A stretch of DNA of 10,010 nt from Pullilachnospira_A gallistercoris (GTDB lineage Bacteria > Bacillota > Clostridia > Lachnospirales > Lachnospiraceae), in NCBI GenBank assembly GCA_018712125.1, contig DVHM01000001.1, positions 1 through 10,010 of the forward strand, in the 5' to 3' direction. The position numbers and the translations under genes were made by a program. Numbering within the stretch: position 1 is the stretch's first letter; each line of letters begins with the position of its first letter. The notes under the pieces are model-generated. The model had not been told where the DNA came from and did not search any database. It worked only from the letters and a program-made list of their open reading frames with translations. Below are positions 6,787 through 10,010 of this stretch, piece after piece.

Positions 6787-7766
6787 GCCAGCGCAGCGGT
6801 AATGATCGCCATGGAGTACACCTCAGCGGCGTTGCATCCTCTGGACAGATCGTTTACCGGTGCGTTCAAGCCGAGCAGAATCGGACCGTATGCGTCGAAA
6901 TTACCCATTCTCTGAGCAATCTTGTAACCGATGTTTCCGGCGTTGATATCCGGGAAAATAAAGGTGTTGGCATGGCCTGCCACCTTGGAATCCGGACATT
7001 TGGTTCTCGCCACGCGGGGAGAAACCGCCGCATCAAACTGCATCTCGCCCTCGATGGGAAGATCCGGATATTTCTTTTTCGCTTTCTCAGCCGCGTTGCG
7101 CATCTTATCCACATCCTCGCCCTTGCCGGAACCGAAAGTGGAGTAGCTCAGGAACGCGATCTGGGGATCGATACCGAAAATCCGGGCACATTTCGCCGTC
7201 TCCCCGGCGATCTCCACCAGCTCGTCCTCGGTGGGTTTGATGTTGATGGCACAGTCGGACATTGCCAGCACCTCATTGTCGCCGGTAGCGGAAGGACGCA
7301 CCAGAATGAAGCAGGAGGATACGATGGAATGTCCCGGTTTCGTCTTGATCAACTGCAGCGCGGGACGAACCGTGTCAGCCGTGGAATAGGTAGCGCCGCC
7401 CAGCAGAGCGTCAGCCACGCCCATCTTTACCAGCATGGTGCCGAAGTAGTTGGCGGAGGAGAGCATCTTTCTCGCCTGCTCCGGCGTCACGCCCTTGCTC
7501 TTTCTCAGCTCGCAGAAGAGATCCACCATCTCGTCCATCCGATCATACTCTTCCGGATCGATAATCTGTGCTCCGCGGATGTTGAAGCCGCACTCCTCAG
7601 CGGCCTTCTCCACATCCTCCACCTTGCCCACCAGGATGGGCTCCAGGAAATTGGAAGCCAGAAGACGGGAAGAGGCCTCCAGGATTCTCGCGTCCGTTCC
7701 CTCCGTAAACACGATCTTCTTGGGACTCTTCTTCAGAATGTTGATAAGCTGTCCAAAACCAAACAT
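6783..7766 (-). CDS. pta: Phosphate acetyltransferase
   Basis: A 327-residue enzyme of the PTA/PTB family, the usual size for the single-domain clostridial form. It converts acetyl-CoA and phosphate to acetyl-phosphate and CoA, the first step of the acetate fermentation route that gives ATP through acetate kinase. Recognisable blocks include KKIVFTEGTDARIL near the N-terminus, LLGGATYSTADTVRPALQLI, SYSTFGSGKGEDVDKM, GEMQFDAAVSPRVA and the C-terminal FPDINAGNIGYKIAQRMG with GPILLGLNAPVNDLSRG. The start at 7766 is preferred over an in-frame ATG 11 codons upstream because a GCGAGG ribosome binding site precedes it and the promoter predicts initiation at about 7799, right at the upstream ATG. Acetate kinase, its common operon partner, is not downstream; an Hpt protein gene overlaps its stop instead. 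Confidence 0.96.
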   Translation of the reverse strand: MFGFGQLINILKKSPKKIVFTEGTDARILEASSRLLASNFLEPILVGKVEDVEKAAEECGFNIRGAQIIDPEEYDRMDEMVDLFCELRKSKGVTPEQARKMLSSANYFGTMLVKMGVADALLGGATYSTADTVRPALQLIKTKPGHSIVSSCFILVRPSATGDNEVLAMSDCAINIKPTEDELVEIAGETAKCARIFGIDPQIAFLSYSTFGSGKGEDVDKMRNAAEKAKKKYPDLPIEGEMQFDAAVSPRVARTKCPDSKVAGHANTFIFPDINAGNIGYKIAQRMGNFDAYGPILLGLNAPVNDLSRGCNAAEVYSMAIITAALA

Positions 7767-7805
7767 AATTGATACCTCGCTCTCTACTAAGTTTTTCATA
7801 TTTCT

Positions 7806-7833
7806 ATTGTATCATTCCGACCTTTTTTTTCAA
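7806..7833 (-). promoter_or_regulatory. Promoter of pta-hpt
   Basis: The minus strand has TTGAAA (7833-7828, five of six), a 16-bp spacer that starts with an A tract, and TACAAT (7811-7806, five of six) preceded by an extended -10 TG. Initiation is expected near 7799, which leaves a leader of about 33 bases before the pta start at 7766. This is a strong match for a housekeeping-sigma promoter, in keeping with a central metabolic gene. Confidence 0.75.
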
Positions 7834-7845
7834 GGAAGAATCCCC

Positions 7846-7868
7846 TTTGTGATGTTTTTTCTCACAAA
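7846..7868. promoter_or_regulatory. Inverted repeat upstream of the pta promoter, possible operator
   Basis: A perfect 7-bp inverted repeat, TTTGTGA and TCACAAA, spans a 9-base spacer. Its nearest end is 13 bp upstream of the pta -35 hexamer, and its centre is close to -58 from the predicted start. No T tract follows on the minus strand, so it does not look like the terminator of the CapA-family gene. The half site resembles a CRP/FNR-type TGTGA, but the spacing is 9 and not 6, so the protein, if any, is unknown. Confidence 0.35.
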
Positions 7869-7899
7869 CATTTTCCACAGGCCATCGAAGATCCCTGGT

Positions 7900-9105
7900 C
7901 TACAAAGCGGGGGTTACCATACCGTTTTCATCCACCGTTGCCGTCCCCGACAGATCATCCATGTATCGGAAAATCGCCTGGGCCTCCTCCCCGGCCACGC
8001 TGTGGGTGTAAGCATTCTCGGCGGAGGCGGGAACAAGCCGGATCCGCATCTCGTTCTCCGGGGTTACCGTGATCTCCACCGCCGCGGTCCGCCCGATCTC
8101 CCGGTTGAAGATAAAATTGCCGAGGCTGTAGAAGATCGGCTTTCCCTGGTAGAACTCCATCCCCTGGAGCACATGGGGATGGGATCCGATGACACCGTCC
8201 GCCCCCGCGTCGATCAGCTGATGGGCTATGACAGGCTGATAATCGGTCAGCTCATCCGTGTGCTCCACGCCCCAGTGCACCGCCACAAACACATAGTCGC
8301 ACTGCTGCTTCGCCTTCTTTATCTCCTCCACCAGATGGGTGGTGTCATAGGTGCAGAAGACGCCGGGCGCGCCGTTCTCCACGTTCCAGGAAACCTCCGG
8401 AATGACCCGGGAGGCTGCCAGAAATCCGAAGCTCTTCCCATTCTTCTCAAAGCGGATCAGCCGGCAGGCGTCCTCGTAGCTGCGGCCCGCGCCGGTGTAC
8501 GCGATGCCCGCGTTCTCCAGCGTCGTGAAGGTGTCCTCCAGAGCCTCGGTCCCGTAATCCAGCACATGGTTGTTGGCCAGACCCGCCACATCCACGCCCA
8601 TCTCCTGAAGCGCCGTGACATAGGAGGGATTGACCCGGAAGGTGTACTGCTTATCCTCCGCCTGGGTTCCTCTGGTGCTGAAGGGGAATTCATTGTTGAT
8701 CATGGTAATGTCCGCCCCGTTCAAAAGGTTCAGAAGCTCCTGATCCAGCACGCCGGAAATCCCGCCGCTGTCGTAATTGTTCTGCACGTAGCTGCTCAGC
8801 AGCACATCCCCGGTAAAGACGATGGTGGTGGGCAACTGAGGCTCCGGTTCCTCCTCTTTCCCGCCCTTTTCCGTCTCCCCGGACTCTTCCGTCCTGCCTT
8901 CACTTTGTGCGCTGTCCTCCCGGTTCTCCGCTCCCCGGCCGCTGAAAGCCGACAGCAGGCGGTCCCCCTGAAAATGCCACAGGGCGCCGCCGCCCGCCAG
9001 CACCAGCACGAGAATGACAGCCAGGGCGATGATCTTTCCGCGGTTTCTCCGCCATCTCCTCCTTCGCGCGTTTCTTCTGATCTTTACATACTTTTTCTCA
9101 TTCAC
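7900..9105 (-). CDS. Membrane-anchored CapA-family protein (PGA_cap metallophosphatase fold)
   Basis: A 401-residue protein of the CapA/YwtB family. It has a very basic N-terminus (residues 8-23, rich in Arg), one membrane helix (about 24-43), an acidic low-complexity linker (about 58-90) and then the PGA_cap domain (about 94-355), which should lie outside the cell. Metal-site motifs typical of the family are present: FTGDVLL (97-103), NNEFP (127-131), ANNHVLDYG (167-175), VAVHWGVEH and IGSHPHVLQG. Relatives take part in poly-gamma-glutamate or other capsule export, but many clostridial copies lie outside any capsule operon and have no known role. The start is chosen as GTG at 9105, because AAGGAGG is 7 bases before it; the ATG two codons upstream (9111) would leave only one base after that site. 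The ribosome binding site begins in the stop codon of the upstream regulator gene, so the two are cotranscribed. Confidence 0.9.
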   Translation of the reverse strand: MNEKKYVKIRRNARRRRWRRNRGKIIALAVILVLVLAGGGALWHFQGDRLLSAFSGRGAENREDSAQSEGRTEESGETEKGGKEEEPEPQLPTTIVFTGDVLLSSYVQNNYDSGGISGVLDQELLNLLNGADITMINNEFPFSTRGTQAEDKQYTFRVNPSYVTALQEMGVDVAGLANNHVLDYGTEALEDTFTTLENAGIAYTGAGRSYEDACRLIRFEKNGKSFGFLAASRVIPEVSWNVENGAPGVFCTYDTTHLVEEIKKAKQQCDYVFVAVHWGVEHTDELTDYQPVIAHQLIDAGADGVIGSHPHVLQGMEFYQGKPIFYSLGNFIFNREIGRTAAVEITVTPENEMRIRLVPASAENAYTHSVAGEEAQAIFRYMDDLSGTATVDENGMVTPAL

Positions 9106-9112
9106 AGGCATT

Positions 9113-9119
9113 CCTCCTT
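9113..9119 (-). promoter_or_regulatory. Shine-Dalgarno deciding the CapA-family start
   Basis: AAGGAGG on the minus strand starts with the last base of the upstream stop codon TGA (9121-9119). It lies 7 bases from GTG at 9105 but only one base from ATG at 9111. Normal spacing therefore favours the GTG start. Confidence 0.7.
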
Positions 9120-10010
9120 CAGATACATTTCTGCAGCCGCTCCATAGCCTCAGGCAGCCGCTCCTCCTCCACACCGGAGTAATTGACCACAAACATATGG
9201 GTATAGAAAGGGTTGTGGCAGTAGCTGTAATCCGTCAGACACTTCATGCGGATTCCCTGTCCCGCCAGGCGCTCCTTCACTTCCTCGTCCGACAGTTCCG
9301 TGTCGATGCGGATCAGAAAATGAAGCCCCGCGTCCTCCTCCAGCACCCTGATCCTCTTTTTCAGAGCTCCGGACCGGATGGCCCGGATAACCGTATCCCG
9401 CTTGCCCCGGTAATAGTTGCGCATGCGGTTGATGTGCTTCTCAAAATATCCCTCCCGCAGGAAAGCCTCCAGGGTATACTGCTCGAAATTTGACACCGTG
9501 CAGGCGTAAAAGCCCAGTTTCTTTCGGTAAAGTTTCAGCAGATGTTCGGGGAGCACCATGTAGCTGATCCGCACCGAAGGAGTCAGGGTCTTGGAAAAGG
9601 TGTTCAGATAAATGACCTTTCCCATGGTGTCAATACTCTGAAGGGTCGGAATCGGCAGGCCGGCAAACCGGAACTCGCAGTCGTAATCATCTTCGATAAT
9701 ATAGCGGTCATCCTCCGACGCCCAGGCCAAAAGCTCCCGCCTTCTCTTGATGGGCATCACAATGCCCGTGGGAAAATGGTGGGATGGGGAGGTGTGGACA
9801 ATCTGCACCTCGCTGCGGCGCAGGGCCTCCAGGGACAGCCCCTCCCCGTCCAACTCCAGGTAGCGGAACTGCACGTCGTTCCGGTCGTAGACCTGGGCCA
9901 GTTTCTGATAACCCGGATTCTCAATGCCGTAGATCCGATTCCTCCCCAGAAGCTGGATCAGAAGCTGGTACAGGTACTCGGTTCCCGCGCCGATGACGAT
10001 CTGCTCCGGC
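9119..10010 (-). CDS. MocR-type GntR/aminotransferase transcriptional regulator (partial, C-terminal 296 aa)
   Basis: The reading frame is open to the right edge, beginning PEQIVIGAGTEYLYQLL, so the protein starts outside the window. What is visible is the fold-type I aminotransferase-like domain of MocR regulators. It includes IYGIENPGYQKL, TSPSHHFPTGIVMP, the IIEDDYDCEFRF block that normally holds the PLP-contacting Asp, NTFSKTLTPSVRISYMVLP with the probable PLP-binding lysine, and a C-terminal HFLIRIDTELSDEEV segment. The missing N-terminus should be a GntR winged-helix DNA-binding domain. Family members such as PdxR and GabR sense PLP or amino-acid-derived ligands and regulate nearby genes. 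The CapA-family gene follows with its ribosome binding site touching this stop codon, so it is in the same transcript and may be a target. A true class I aminotransferase is less likely given the MocR-like motif set. Confidence 0.88.
   Translation of the reverse strand, partial: PEQIVIGAGTEYLYQLLIQLLGRNRIYGIENPGYQKLAQVYDRNDVQFRYLELDGEGLSLEALRRSEVQIVHTSPSHHFPTGIVMPIKRRRELLAWASEDDRYIIEDDYDCEFRFAGLPIPTLQSIDTMGKVIYLNTFSKTLTPSVRISYMVLPEHLLKLYRKKLGFYACTVSNFEQYTLEAFLREGYFEKHINRMRNYYRGKRDTVIRAIRSGALKKRIRVLEEDAGLHFLIRIDTELSDEEVKERLAGQGIRMKCLTDYSYCHNPFYTHMFVVNYSGVEEERLPEAMERLQKCI

Noticed and set aside
7869..7899. Possible terminator for the CapA-family gene
   Set aside because: The only pairing (CAGG with CCTG around a 3-bp inner helix) is weak and no T run follows on the minus strand.
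7450..9147. Plus-strand open frame of 565 codons
   Set aside because: It runs antisense across both pta and the CapA-family gene, has low-complexity Arg/His/Leu composition typical of a complement-frame shadow in GC-rich DNA, and has no ribosome binding site.
1..10010. Mobile element, CRISPR array, toxin-antitoxin or phage-defence system
   Set aside because: I saw no transposase, integrase, regularly spaced repeats, flanking inverted repeats with target duplications, or defence-type gene pair anywhere in the window.

Overview
The window reads as chromosomal DNA from a spore-forming member of the Clostridia, most likely Lachnospiraceae. The evidence is protein similarity recalled by eye: a clostridial single-gene Pta, a SpoIID/LytB-like protein with a peptidoglycan-binding tail, and a CapA-family protein. 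Strong purine-rich Shine-Dalgarno sites and moderately high GC in the main block fit this. Every gene I can support lies on the minus strand, so transcription runs from 10010 towards 1. I found no rRNA, tRNA, CRISPR array or insertion sequence, and no gene-free gap longer than about 190 bp.

Reading in the direction of transcription: (1) 10010-7900 holds the C-terminal part of a MocR/GntR-type PLP-fold regulator, followed at once by a membrane-anchored CapA-family metallophosphatase-like protein. (2) 7833-6378 has a well-formed promoter and an upstream inverted repeat, then pta (phosphate acetyltransferase), translationally coupled through a GTGA overlap to a small stand-alone Hpt phosphotransfer protein, and then a long hairpin. 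No ackA is present. (3) 6376-1374 has a new promoter, then a peptidoglycan-binding SpoIID-like protein, recJ, a coiled-coil protein of unknown function (with a possible internal promoter) and an alpha/beta-hydrolase of the monoacylglycerol-lipase type. It closes with a textbook intrinsic terminator that contains the last stop codon in its loop. (4) 1337-258 is an aminoglycoside/choline-kinase-like phosphotransferase with its own promoter and an atypical catalytic motif. (5) 107-1 holds an extended -10 promoter and the first 21 codons of a gene whose N-terminus resembles GH43 glycosidases.

The left 1.4 kb is visibly more AT-rich than the rest and has separate promoters, so it may be an accessory segment. 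The most interesting points are the pta-hpt coupling (an acetyl-phosphate enzyme beside an orphan phosphorelay protein), the SpoIID-like protein without a signal peptide, the variant kinase motif, and the uncharacterised coiled-coil gene inside the recJ unit. I did not find a clear novel multi-gene system. These are local oddities in otherwise mostly ordinary chromosomal genes.
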